Shown: in pieces, positions 37,209 through 45,325 of the stretch
How positions within the stretch are numbered: position 1 is the first letter of the stretch
How the letters are laid out: each line of letters starts with the position of its first letter
Source of the DNA: Duganella sp. BuS-21
GTDB lineage: Bacteria; Pseudomonadota; Gammaproteobacteria; Burkholderiales; Burkholderiaceae_D
Assembly: GCA_041874725.1 (NCBI GenBank)
Contig: CP097466.1
Coordinates: forward strand, 3,968,001-4,032,000
DNA length: 64,000 nucleotides
Reading direction: 5' to 3'
Translations under genes and position numbers: made by a program
Notes under the pieces: generated by a model
What the model was told of the DNA's origin: nothing
Databases searched by the model: none
The model's input: only the letters and a program-made list of their open reading frames with translations

Positions 37209-38063
37209 ATGACAGACGTGAACAATCTCATGATTCAAGGACGGGCGGGCAAGCTGTCGGTCCGCACCAAGGGCATCGCAGCCAAACCAGCCAACGTGGT
37301 GATCCTGGTGCAAGGCGCCAACATGTCGGGCCAGATGGGCTATGACTTCAGCTTCCCGGGCTCGACCGACTACTCGATGATGGACGCGATGGTCGAGGGA
37401 GGCTTCGGTGTGGTGACCTTCTCGGTGCGCGGCTACGCCGCCTCGGAAGGCCCGGCCGACCTGTTTGAAGTGCAGACCGACGCCGCCATCGAAGACCTGG
37501 CCAGCGTGGTCGACTGGGTGCGCGCCGAACTCGGCTACAAGCGCCCCCACCTGCTGGGCTGGTCTTGGGGCGGCCGCATCACCGGCCGCTATGTCGAGGA
37601 CCACGCGGACAAGGTCGATCGCCTGATCATGCTCGACCCGGCCATCGGCGGAGGCAACAAGATCCTGCCGGTGCCGACCGACGCCACCTGGCTCAACAGC
37701 TACGACTACTTCAAGGACCGCCTGGTGGCCGAATTCGCCGACCCGGCGGTGCAGGAACTGCTGGCGCGCCGCATGGATAAAGAAGAACTGCGCGCGCCGA
37801 ACGGCATTCGCATGGAAAACGCCATGGGCAGCAAAGCCGTCGATCCGAGCAAAGTCACCCGCCCGACGATGATGTCGTACGGGATCAAGGCCGGCGCGCA
37901 AAACTACATGCACGGCGGTTGGGACCGGCTGGAGTTCTTCAACGCTCTGGCGACCGACGACAAGAGCTTCGCCATCGTCCCAGGCGGCGGCGACTACGCC
38001 CACCTCGAGCAAGCGCGCACGCGCGTGTTCGCCGACTGCATCGCCTTCCTGCGCGCGGCCTAA
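37209..38063 (+). CDS. alpha/beta hydrolase
   Basis: A 284-residue alpha/beta-fold hydrolase with LVQGANMSGQMGYDF as the oxyanion region (37-51), the canonical elbow GWSWGG with Ser near 119, and a C-terminal His in GGDYAHLEQARTR. Start ATG follows AAAGGCGCAAC. It is the third gene of the plus-strand operon, 87 bases after the amidase. It may act on a ring-cleavage product, for example in the way deformylases or enol-lactone hydrolases do. Confidence 0.9.
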   Translation: MTDVNNLMIQGRAGKLSVRTKGIAAKPANVVILVQGANMSGQMGYDFSFPGSTDYSMMDAMVEGGFGVVTFSVRGYAASEGPADLFEVQTDAAIEDLASVVDWVRAELGYKRPHLLGWSWGGRITGRYVEDHADKVDRLIMLDPAIGGGNKILPVPTDATWLNSYDYFKDRLVAEFADPAVQELLARRMDKEELRAPNGIRMENAMGSKAVDPSKVTRPTMMSYGIKAGAQNYMHGGWDRLEFFNALATDDKSFAIVPGGGDYAHLEQARTRVFADCIAFLRAA

Positions 38064-38108
38064 ATCCGGCCGGCGCGCCGGCTCGTCTGACACTTTTTCG
38101 GATCGCTC

Positions 38109-38762
38109 ATGAGCCAAGAAAAACCCGGCCTGCTCGAGGCAGACTATCAGCGCGCCGGCTTCGGCGCCCACCTGCCGTTCGGGACCCGTCCCGCGTTGCT
38201 GGTGGTCGATGTGGTGGAAGCCTACCTGCGTCCGGAAAGCGGCCTGTATGCGCCGGCCTTCGTCGCCGCGCTGGAATCGAACATCCGCCTGGTGGCGGCG
38301 GCGCGCCAGGCCGGCGTGCCGGTCATTTTCACCACCATGCTGTATTGCGCGGGAACGGCCGGCCTGGACGGCGGCGTGTTCTTCCGCAAGGCTCCGGCCT
38401 TGCGTGCCTATCTGGCCGGCTCGCCGCTGGCCGCCTTTTCGCCGCGGCTGCTGCCGCGCGCCGACGAGATCGTGGTGAGCAAGCAGTATGCGTCCGCGTT
38501 CTTCGGCACGTCGCTGGCCTCCACCCTGAACGCGATGCGCATCGACACGGTGATGTTGACGGGCTTCTCGACCTCGGGCTGCGTACGCGCGAGCACGCTC
38601 GACGCCATGCAGCACGGCTTCGTGCCGTTCGTCGTGCGCGAGGCCTGCGGCGACCGCGACGCCCGCCCGCATGAGGCGAACCTGTTCGATCTGCAGGCCA
38701 AGTATGCGGAGGTGGTGGGGGAGCAGCAAGCGCTCGCCCTGCTTGCCGGCCAAGACGGTTGA
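38109..38762 (+). CDS. isochorismatase-like hydrolase (maleamate/carbamoylsarcosine amidase type)
   Basis: A 217-residue cysteine hydrolase with the triad Asp34 (LLVVDVVEAY), Lys125 (VVSKQYASAFFGT) and Cys158 (TGFSTSGCVRAS). The N-terminal extension and the SGCVR nucleophile site fit the N-carbamoylsarcosine amidase/maleamate amidohydrolase (NicF-like) group rather than true isochorismatases. Such an enzyme would release ammonia from a maleamate-like intermediate. It closes the operon, with a hairpin separating it from the converging IclR gene. Confidence 0.9.
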   Translation: MSQEKPGLLEADYQRAGFGAHLPFGTRPALLVVDVVEAYLRPESGLYAPAFVAALESNIRLVAAARQAGVPVIFTTMLYCAGTAGLDGGVFFRKAPALRAYLAGSPLAAFSPRLLPRADEIVVSKQYASAFFGTSLASTLNAMRIDTVMLTGFSTSGCVRASTLDAMQHGFVPFVVREACGDRDARPHEANLFDLQAKYAEVVGEQQALALLAGQDG

Positions 38763-38790
38763 AGGCCGACGCAAAGTAGTCGCCGTACCA

Positions 38791-38815
38791 GCGGGCCGGC
38801 GCGTCGCCGGCCCGC
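38791..38815. terminator. hairpin between converging genes
   Basis: GCGGGCCGGCG and CGCCGGCCCGC form a perfect 11-bp stem with a CGT loop between the isochorismatase-like gene (+) and the IclR gene (-). The T-run is poor, so efficiency is uncertain. Confidence 0.55.
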
Positions 38816-38825
38816 TCTGATGCCT

Positions 38826-39692
38826 TTAATGCATCATCACCTGCGCCTCGATCTCGGCGATCGCCGCCTTGGCCTTGCGCGCGCGTTCTGCTGGCGCCGG
38901 AATCACCCGCGGAGCCTGCGAATCGGCCGTGACCTTGTCGCTGATTTCCTGCGCCACCTGTTTCAAATCCGGCATATAGCGCTTGAGCGCCTCGGCCATC
39001 GTCATCGACGATGAGAAGAAGGTCAAGGTCAGGATCGCCACCAGGCGGCCGTTGTCGAACAGCGGCACGCTCATCGACGAGGTCTTGCCGGGGCTCAGCG
39101 ATATGCGGTTGCGGTCGTGCGTGGCGTAGCCGTCTTCGCGGATGCGCTCCACCAATTTACCCGACTCGAACATCGACAGCGTCAGCGAACGTCCTTCCAT
39201 TTCGATGATACCGTTCAGCACGCACTGGCGTTCCTCTTCGGAAGCGTAGGCCAGATAGGCATGGCCGCAGGCGCTCTCAAGAATCGGGAAGGTGTAACCG
39301 GGATCGTAATTATTGAATGTCAGCGAACTCAGCGAATGGGTCGAATCGCGCACGATCATCCACTGGCCGACGTGGGTGGCGATGGAAACCGGCCAGGAGA
39401 CCTTCTTGGTCAGGCCGACGATGTGCGGACGGGCGAGCACCAGCATATTGCCTTCGCTGTGGAACCCTGCCGAAAGAGACTTCACCAGGGCGGTCGCGCG
39501 GTAGCGCTTGCGGGTCGGTTCACATTCGATCAGGCCCTCGTAAATCAAGGTCTGAATGATGCGGCAAGCGGTCGGGTATGGCAGCTCGATCATTTTAGCG
39601 ATCTCCATCAGCGACAGCGAACCGTGCCGATTGATTGCTTGAAGCGCCGCGATGCTCCGACAGACCGCGCGGACTGGGATACCTCTTTCCAT
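38826..39692 (-). CDS. IclR family transcriptional regulator (MhpR-like)
   Basis: A 288-residue IclR protein. The winged helix-turn-helix is at about 8-65 (VRAVCRSIAALQAIN, SLMEIAKMIELPYPTACRII), and the effector domain follows (WPVSIATHVGQWMIVRDSTH, PILESACGHAYLAY, LTLTFFSSSMTMAEAL). The spacing and motifs are close to E. coli MhpR, an activator of aromatic acid catabolism. The start MERGIPVR is fixed by AAAGGTGAG; an upstream in-frame Met would add 17 residues. It is the only regulator in the 43-kb catabolic region and the best candidate to bind the recurrent TATCCG-N5-CGGATA dyads. Confidence 0.92.
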   Translation of the reverse strand: MERGIPVRAVCRSIAALQAINRHGSLSLMEIAKMIELPYPTACRIIQTLIYEGLIECEPTRKRYRATALVKSLSAGFHSEGNMLVLARPHIVGLTKKVSWPVSIATHVGQWMIVRDSTHSLSSLTFNNYDPGYTFPILESACGHAYLAYASEEERQCVLNGIIEMEGRSLTLSMFESGKLVERIREDGYATHDRNRISLSPGKTSSMSVPLFDNGRLVAILTLTFFSSSMTMAEALKRYMPDLKQVAQEISDKVTADSQAPRVIPAPAERARKAKAAIAEIEAQVMMH

Positions 39693-39936
39693 AAATCTCA
39701 CCTTTACTAGAAACGTGCTAATTACCTCAAGAGCGACTGTCAAGCGCCTGCTCAGGCAGTCCTCGCCGTACTACGACGCAAAGATCATGCCATCAAGGAA
39801 ATTTAGATATCAAATAAACATCTTTCCAGGCCGGGATCCAAAGCACATGGGCGACGCTTGTCGCACCATTGTGTCATCGCGCAGTCACAATTGATTCTAG
39901 TCCTAAAGCCGCCACTGTTGTGCCGCGATGCCTCCC

Positions 39937-39953
39937 TATCCACCAGGCGGATA
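39937..39953. promoter_or_regulatory. operator-like dyad TATCCA-N5-CGGATA (site 9)
   Basis: TATCCACCAGGCGGATA matches the dyad with one asymmetric base, about 105 bases before the GST-like gene and 245 bases from the IclR start, where it could serve both. Confidence 0.68.
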
Positions 39954-39968
39954 CGAAAAAGATACACC

Positions 39969-39985
39969 TATCCGCCAAGTGGTGA
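39969..39985. promoter_or_regulatory. degenerate operator-like dyad (site 10)
   Basis: TATCCGCCAAGTGGTGA keeps the left half and GG of the right, 32 bases (three helical turns) from site 9, repeating the paired arrangement seen at 4684 and 4726. Confidence 0.5.
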
Positions 39986-40055
39986 CCGGCCGCCGCAGGC
40001 CTGACAGGTGCATCGCGCACGGCCATGCTGTGGCACCACCAGCAAGGAGTGAGCA

Positions 40056-40847
40056 ATGGACCAGCAAATCATCATGTACCATTTTCCAGGTTGTCCGTTT
40101 TCCGAACGGATTGAAATTCTGATGGCGCTCAAGGGCCAGTCGGCGCGACTGAGCATGGTCGATATCGACTTGTCCAGCCCGCGCCCGGAGTGGCTGTTGA
40201 AAAAAACACGGGGCGGCACGGCGCTCCCAGCCATCGACGTCCCGCAGGGAACGATCAAGGACAGCATGGTCATCATGCGCTATCTTGACAGCGCCTTCCC
40301 GGCCCGCCCGGTTGCCCATCCAACGCCCTATCTGCACGCGCTCGAAGAGATGCTGGCCGGGCTCGCGCCGGCGCTGTCGACCGCGGCTTACAAAATGATT
40401 CAGAACCGTGACCCTCAGTTATGCGCACCATTGCGGTGCCAAGTCGACATCCAGTTTGGTGCGATCGACGCTTTTCTTCGCCTATACAGCTCGGACGGCG
40501 ATTTACTGCTCGACCACTTCGGTTGGGCCGAAACCATTTTGACGCCGGTGTTCAAGAGGCTCTGGTTCCTGGAGTATTACGAAAACTACGCTATCCCGCC
40601 ACAATACGAACGCGTCATCCGCTGGCGCGCGCAATGCCTGGCCCATCCTGCCGCGCAGGCGCACGACCACAAGGAAATAATCAAACTCTATTACGACTAT
40701 AGCCAGGGCGCGGGAGGCGGCCGGCTGGCGCCGGGCCGCGCCGTGTCCAGCTTCACGCTAAGCGTGGATGTCGGCGCCCGCCCAATGCCACCGCGCGACA
40801 AATGGCTGCCCACGACCGATCAGTCGCTGGGATTGGTGCTTGGCTGA
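40056..40847 (+). CDS. glutathione S-transferase-like protein
   Basis: A 263-residue protein with an N-terminal thioredoxin-like domain (MYHFPGCPFSERIEILMALKG, then LPAIDVPQG and DSMVIMRYLDSAFP) and an all-helical C-terminal domain, as in GSTs. The PGCPFSER site keeps a Cys, so thiol chemistry such as dehalogenation, ring-opening isomerisation (maleylacetoacetate isomerase-like) or glutathione lyase activity is possible. It carries a C-terminal tail of about 40 residues beyond the usual fold. First gene of a three-gene operon with a Baeyer-Villiger monooxygenase and an esterase. Confidence 0.82.
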   Translation: MDQQIIMYHFPGCPFSERIEILMALKGQSARLSMVDIDLSSPRPEWLLKKTRGGTALPAIDVPQGTIKDSMVIMRYLDSAFPARPVAHPTPYLHALEEMLAGLAPALSTAAYKMIQNRDPQLCAPLRCQVDIQFGAIDAFLRLYSSDGDLLLDHFGWAETILTPVFKRLWFLEYYENYAIPPQYERVIRWRAQCLAHPAAQAHDHKEIIKLYYDYSQGAGGGRLAPGRAVSSFTLSVDVGARPMPPRDKWLPTTDQSLGLVLG

Positions 40848-40867
40848 GCGCAGCCGTGGTGCGCCGA

Positions 40868-40884
40868 CTATCCACAAGGAGAAC
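40868..40884. promoter_or_regulatory. half operator-like site (site 11)
   Basis: TATCCACAAGGAGAACA has only the left half of the dyad, between the GST-like and Baeyer-Villiger genes. It could be chance. Confidence 0.25.
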
Positions 40885-40979
40885 AAACCCAAAAGAAAAT
40901 GGCTAGCCAGGCCACCAAGCCGCATGCTGCAGGAAACCGGAGCGATACAGATCGCTATGACATCTTGGAGGGTAACAAA

Positions 40980-42467
40980 ATGCGGGACAATCATTTAAAC
41001 GTGGTCGATGTCGTGATCCTGGGCGCCGGCTTCGGCGGGCTGGGCATGGGCGCCCAACTCAAAATCGCGGGGCTGGACAACTTCGTCATCGTAGAGCGCG
41101 CCGCGCGGATAGGCGGCGTATGGCGCGACAACGCCTATCCGGGCGCCGCCTGCGACACCGAGTCGCATCTGTATTGCTACAACTTCCATCCCCATTTACG
41201 CGTGAGCAAGATGTACGCCGGGCGCGACGAATTGCTGGCCTATATGGACAGCCTGGTCGAGCGCTACCGCCTGGCGCCGCATTTGCGGCTTTCGTCCGAA
41301 CTGGTCAGCGCCACCTGGAATGAAAACGATCACCTGTGGGACTTCGAACTGGCCGGCGGCGCCGTCCTGCGCGCCCGCTTTTTCGTGCCGGCCTGGGGCC
41401 AGTTGAACGAGCCGCTGATCCCCCCCTTCAAAGGGCTTGAAAAGTTCGCCGGAAGCGCCTTCCATTCGGCCGCTTGGGTGGAAGGCGTGGGGTTGGAGGG
41501 AAAGCGCGTGGCCAGCATCGGCGCGGCCGCCAGCGCGGTCCAATACGTGCCCGAAGTGGCCAAGGTCGCCGCGCACCTGACGGTATTCCAACGCAGCGCC
41601 AACTGGATTATGCCACGCAACCAGAGCGCTTACGACGACGCCCAGTTAGACGCCTTTAGCGCCGACCCGGCGCTGTTCGAAAAAAGCCGCCAACATCTGC
41701 ACGCGTTTCGCGAAGCGGGCTTCCAGCGCACCCGCCATGGCAGCGACGCGCAACGCGAAGGCATGGTGCTGGCACAGGCCCATCTGGCCAGACAGGTGAC
41801 CGATCCGGCGTTGCGCGCCAAGCTCACGCCGGACTACGAGTTCGCCTGCAAGCGCATCCTGCGCTCGGACGACTACTATCCGGCCTTGTCGCGCGAGAAC
41901 GTACGGTTGGAAACATCGGCGCCGCAGGAATTCACCGCCCATGGCATCCGTACCGCCGATGGCGTGTTGCACCGGTTCGACGTGGTAATCTTCGGCACCG
42001 GATTCGCCAGCCAGGCATTCCAGGGCAAGCTGGAGGTGCGCGGCGTGGATGGCGACAATCTGCGCCAGCGCTGGGCCGATGGCGCCGAGGCGTATCTCGG
42101 CATGACGGTGCCCGGCTTCCCGAATATGTTCTTGATTTACGGGCCGAACACCAATCTGAACCACAACTCCATCATCACCATGCTGGAGATCCAGCAGCGC
42201 TACATCGTCCAGGCCTTACGGCATGTGTTGCCCTTGCGCGGTGTCGCGGTCGATGTCGACGCCGACGTCTGCGCCGACTTCAATCAAACGCTGCAAGCGA
42301 ACATGAAGACATCGGCGTTCTCCCAGGACTGCTCAAGCTGGTACAAGAACGCCGCCGGCAAGGTCATCAACAATTGGAGCGGCACCGTGGACGAATACCT
42401 CGCCTTGGCCGAACACTGGCGCGCCGCCGATTTCGCCGTGTTGCCGGCGGCGGAGGCGCGGTCATGA
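40980..42467 (+). CDS. type I Baeyer-Villiger flavin monooxygenase
   Basis: A 495-residue flavoprotein with FAD-binding GAGFGG (15-20), a second nucleotide site near VASIGAAASAVQ, and the Baeyer-Villiger fingerprint FxGxxxHxxxW as FAGSAFHSAAW near residue 160. It inserts an oxygen next to a ketone to give an ester or lactone, using NADPH and O2. The start ATG follows GGAGGG by seven bases; an upstream in-frame Met would add 27 residues of low similarity. The esterase that follows overlaps by ATGA, a classic pair in ketone breakdown: oxygenation to ester, then hydrolysis. Confidence 0.93.
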   Translation: MRDNHLNVVDVVILGAGFGGLGMGAQLKIAGLDNFVIVERAARIGGVWRDNAYPGAACDTESHLYCYNFHPHLRVSKMYAGRDELLAYMDSLVERYRLAPHLRLSSELVSATWNENDHLWDFELAGGAVLRARFFVPAWGQLNEPLIPPFKGLEKFAGSAFHSAAWVEGVGLEGKRVASIGAAASAVQYVPEVAKVAAHLTVFQRSANWIMPRNQSAYDDAQLDAFSADPALFEKSRQHLHAFREAGFQRTRHGSDAQREGMVLAQAHLARQVTDPALRAKLTPDYEFACKRILRSDDYYPALSRENVRLETSAPQEFTAHGIRTADGVLHRFDVVIFGTGFASQAFQGKLEVRGVDGDNLRQRWADGAEAYLGMTVPGFPNMFLIYGPNTNLNHNSIITMLEIQQRYIVQALRHVLPLRGVAVDVDADVCADFNQTLQANMKTSAFSQDCSSWYKNAAGKVINNWSGTVDEYLALAEHWRAADFAVLPAAEARS

Positions 42468-43489
42468 ACACGCTCACGTCGGAAGCGCCTGTGCTGAACG
42501 GCATGATCCCGCTGAGTGATGCGGCGCCCGATATGCGGCCGCTGCTGGCGGCGTTCCGACAGAATGGTGGACGCCCGTTCCATCAGCTTCCCTTGTTCGA
42601 AGGACGCAAGAACTACGTGACGACGTGCGAATTGAATGGCTTGACGAGCGAACCCGTGGCGTCGGTCGAGACCGTCCGCTGCCCGGTCGACAATGGCAGC
42701 ATCGCGTTGCGTCTTTACCGGGGCATGGGCGTCTCGGCCTTCAAACATAGTCCGGTGATCCTGTTCATTCACGGCGGCGGTTGGGTGATCGGTAATCTTG
42801 AAAGTCACGACGCGCTGTGCCGCCATTTAGCCAACAGCACCGGTTCGACGGTGGTGGCGGTGGACTACCGCCTGGCGCCCGAGCACAAGTTCCCGGTGCC
42901 GCTCAACGATTGTCGCGCGGCGCTGGCCCATTTGGCTAAGCACGCTTCGCGCTGGCGACTGGATCTGTCGTCGCTGGTGATCGCCGGGGACAGCGCAGGC
43001 GGCAACATGACGACGCTGTTGGCAAGCCGTGCCGAACTGCGCCCGACCCGAATCACGGTCGCGGCTCAAGTGTTGTTGTATCCGGTGACCGATCTGAGCG
43101 CGTCAAGCGCGTCCTACGGCCGCGTCAGCAGCGGCTTTCCGCTGACCGCCGACACCATGTTCTGGTTCCGCTCCATGTACGCGGCGGAGGACGCGGATTT
43201 CCGCGATCCCTTGTTGTCACCCTTGTTCGGACCGGATGACCTCACGCAGCCGCCCATGTTTATCGTCACCGTGGGCCTCGATCCGCTCGCCGACGAAGGA
43301 ATCGCTTACGCCGCCAAGGCCGCCGCTGCGGGTTGCCGCGTGCTGCACCACCATTTACCGCAGCACATGCACGGAATTTTCACCTCCGCCGGCAAGGTTG
43401 CGACCGCGCGCGCGATGCTTACCGAGGCGGCCGCATTCATCCTGGCGAGCAGGTCAGGGCCGGCTAGCTTGGATCTGAGCGCCACATGA
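42464..43489 (+). CDS. alpha/beta hydrolase fold-3 esterase (HSL family)
   Basis: A 341-residue esterase of the hormone-sensitive-lipase family: HGGG oxyanion motif at 103-106, nucleophile Ser177 in GDSAGG, the acid in DPLADEG near 283 and a C-terminal His in HMHGIF. It has no signal peptide. Coupled by ATGA overlap to the Baeyer-Villiger gene, it most likely cleaves the ester or lactone that enzyme makes. It is the last functional gene of the catabolic region; downstream the sequence becomes AT-richer with tRNA remnants. Confidence 0.92.
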   Translation: MNTLTSEAPVLNGMIPLSDAAPDMRPLLAAFRQNGGRPFHQLPLFEGRKNYVTTCELNGLTSEPVASVETVRCPVDNGSIALRLYRGMGVSAFKHSPVILFIHGGGWVIGNLESHDALCRHLANSTGSTVVAVDYRLAPEHKFPVPLNDCRAALAHLAKHASRWRLDLSSLVIAGDSAGGNMTTLLASRAELRPTRITVAAQVLLYPVTDLSASSASYGRVSSGFPLTADTMFWFRSMYAAEDADFRDPLLSPLFGPDDLTQPPMFIVTVGLDPLADEGIAYAAKAAAAGCRVLHHHLPQHMHGIFTSAGKVATARAMLTEAAAFILASRSGPASLDLSAT

Positions 43490-43631
43490 ATTGCGAGGAA
43501 GACCTACAGACAATTGATGACAGCGTTCCCGAATCACTAGCAATCGTTGTCTGCTGTAAAGCACTGGTAATCGACCATAAGAGCTACATCAGATGGCCGC
43601 ACCGTCGCCGCAGCCTGTAAAAGCCGTTGGT

Positions 43632-43687
43632 CGGCTCTCGACCTCAACCTTGGCAAGGTTGCGCTCTACCAACTGAGCTATTCCCGC
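43632..43687 (-). pseudogene. truncated tRNA-Gly (GCC)
   Basis: On the minus strand the sequence begins GCGGGAATAGCTCAGTTGG and continues through a perfect anticodon arm with GCC (ACCTTGCCAAGGT) to the variable loop GAGGTCGAGAG, then departs. The T arm and 3' acceptor strand (expected to end TCCCGCTCCA) are missing, so it cannot fold as a tRNA. The break at about 43635 is probably a recombination point. Confidence 0.88.
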
Positions 43688-43704
43688 TTGGAATTCAAAT
43701 TGTC

Positions 43705-43779
43705 TGGAGGCGAGGACGGGAATCACACCGGTCTACGCGGCTTTGCAGGCTGCTGCAAAACCGCCCAAAGACCGCTCAC
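43705..43779 (-). pseudogene. decayed tRNA-Cys (GCA)
   Basis: On the minus strand an anticodon loop CTGCAAA (GCA) lies in the stem GCAGC/GCCGC, which has a mismatch. The T arm reads GTGTGATT instead of GTTCGATT and the 3' end is CCTCGCCTCCA with encoded CCA. The D arm is scrambled. It lies 17 bases upstream of the truncated tRNA-Gly, so both come from a tandem Cys-Gly array. Confidence 0.82.
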
Positions 43780-43888
43780 TGACTCAATACCGGATTGATC
43801 CAAGCCGTGAACGCCGTTGATAATTCAAACGCCCCCCATAAAAGAAATCCATTATTTTTCTTTCTAATCATGGACTTATAGTAGATTC

Positions 43889-43904
43889 CTCACTCCCATT
43901 CGAT
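43889..43904. repeat. att-like copy of the guaA 3' end
   Basis: CTCACTCCCATTCGAT matches 15 of 16 bases with CTCACTCCCACTCGAT at 46383-46398, the last codons and stop of guaA read on the plus strand. The 3' end of guaA is a known integration site for tyrosine-recombinase islands. The two copies bracket a 2.5-kb toxin-antitoxin segment in direct orientation, as att sites would. Confidence 0.65.
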
Positions 43905-44023
43905 TATTCATCTAGCACCCAAGATGTTGATTTAACTAGCAATTTCAAAAATAGCCAACAGCAATACCATCAAAAGTACCATCAATCAGGAGCGTGCAAT
44001 GCACGTTGTGTACAACCAGAAAT

Positions 44024-44389
44024 TTACGCTCCAGCCAGGCTGGAAACGGCATCCTGTACCTGGCCATACAGCCCGGGAAGATCGGCGTGGATGGTCCTCC
44101 AGACAATCTCGTAATCAACCTTGAAATATCCATGGGCAACCGCATTGCGCATCTGGTAGGCAAATGCGAGAGGCAATTCCGGATGCTGGGCTGCAAAGTC
44201 GGGATAGTGCCGTTGAACATTATTACTGGCTTCACCAAGGATTTCCAGATTGCGTATTACCGCATCTTGCACCAGTTCGTTTTGAAGAAAGGCTACCTCA
44301 TCCAGTAGTTCGGTATAACGGGTGATACGCTCAATGGCCTGCAGCATATGCGCCAGATAGTCCACCAAGCGCTGTCCGTCCTTGCTCAT
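44024..44389 (-). CDS. hepT: HepT-like ribonuclease toxin
   Basis: A 121-residue helical HEPN-domain protein of the HepT family. The active RNase motif R-x4-H is visible in RNAVAHGY near 84-91, followed by the conserved Tyr that partner enzymes AMPylate. It begins four bases inside the end of the nucleotidyltransferase gene (ATGA overlap), the usual HepT/MntA arrangement. The toxin cleaves RNA unless modified by MntA. It lies in the guaA-linked island. Confidence 0.9.
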   Translation of the reverse strand: MSKDGQRLVDYLAHMLQAIERITRYTELLDEVAFLQNELVQDAVIRNLEILGEASNNVQRHYPDFAAQHPELPLAFAYQMRNAVAHGYFKVDYEIVWRTIHADLPGLYGQVQDAVSSLAGA

Positions 44390-44676
44390 ACGGCGACGGC
44401 CTCGGCCAGGACTGCGGCCCGAAACTTCTCAGGTAACGCCTTCGGCGTCAGCACATCAACTGGCACGCCTAACAACTCCAGCAGTTCATGCCTGATCGCG
44501 CCAATGTCAAGCAGCGTCGTCTCGGGTGTCGGGTCAACCAGGATGTCCAGATCGCTGTGTTCTGTATCACAACCTTGCGCTACTGAACCGAATACCCGAG
44601 GATTGCATGCGCGATACCGTTCCACGATCACGCGGATCGCGGCGCGGTGGGCTTGAAAAGCGTTCGATGGTTTCAT
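44386..44676 (-). CDS. mntA: MntA-like nucleotidyltransferase antitoxin
   Basis: A 96-residue minimal nucleotidyltransferase with GSVAQGCDTEHSDLDILVD near 30-48, that is GS-x10-D-x-D, the catalytic signature of MntA antitoxins that AMPylate HepT. The start MKPSNAF was chosen; an in-frame upstream Met would add 21 residues. It is the first gene of the two-gene toxin-antitoxin operon. Confidence 0.9.
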   Translation of the reverse strand: MKPSNAFQAHRAAIRVIVERYRACNPRVFGSVAQGCDTEHSDLDILVDPTPETTLLDIGAIRHELLELLGVPVDVLTPKALPEKFRAAVLAEAVAV

Positions 44677-44720
44677 GACTGAGAAGCGTACCAAACGATA
44701 ATAAATATGGCCGATTGTAG

Positions 44721-45266
44721 CATCGTAGCGCTCCGCCATGTGACCGGGACGTAATCAACCCAAACGCACTAGGCGCTGACCTCGTTATCGGAGCTGAATA
44801 CAAGACAGACTCATCCTTCAATGTCCAAGTTGCAACATATGGAGGGCTACCTGCGCTCGCAATAAGCGGGGCATACATACTCGGAGCTGTTCTGATTTTT
44901 CTCGGCGTTGGATTACTTTTGCGTCAAATCGCATTGGACATCCGTAAAGAGCGGCGCCAATTGTTGATTGCGGTAGAGCTGAGAGGGCTTCATGGCGCGC
45001 CCGATACCCCCGCAAAAGACGTCATCATGCGTGATTTCTTGGGGCAACGTCAGTCGATAGTTTTGGATTTTCGTCCGCAGCGAAGTGGCGAGCTTGTCAA
45101 CAGGCACCTTGTTTTGGAGCGGCTTGCCACTTTGATGCCGACCATTGAAGTTCTGTCAACTGGACGGGACCGGGCCGACGTCTTCGTGGCAGTCGGCGGC
45201 CTTGCTGCGGTTCCCGCGCTTTTTCTCGCAGGAGCCCTGTTGGATGACGAGTCACATATCAGTTAG
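44721..45266 (+). pseudogene. 5'-truncated membrane protein gene
   Basis: An open frame from 44721 to the TAG at 45264-45266 has no ATG or GTG in its first 65 codons; the first usable codon is a TTG at 44919, inside the protein. It encodes two hydrophobic helices (LPALAISGAYILGAVLIFLGVGLLL region and FVAVGGLAAVPALFLAGALL) around a hydrophilic middle. The end (RADVFVAVGG...ALFLAGALL) loosely recalls SAVED-type sensor domains of CBASS defence genes, but that is a guess by eye. Probably a remnant cut by the arrival of the HepT/MntA cassette. Confidence 0.5.
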
Positions 45267-45325
45267 TTTAAAAACGCAAAAAATAGTGCAATAATGAGGC
45301 ACAATAAGTGCGCAAAGGATTGATC

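Larger units (their letters stand above)
39693..40055. other. 363-base divergent intergenic region
   Basis: Between the IclR gene and the GST-like gene. The half nearest the regulator is relatively A+T-rich and shows no coding signal; the half nearest the GST-like gene holds two operator-like sites. No RNA gene was recognised. Confidence 0.6.
43490..44023. other. 534-base non-coding junction
   Basis: No convincing gene. It contains two decayed tRNA genes on the minus strand (43632-43779), an AT-rich stretch around 43810-43985, and a 16-base copy of the guaA 3' end at 43889-43904. It is the seam between the catabolic region and the guaA-linked island. Confidence 0.75.
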
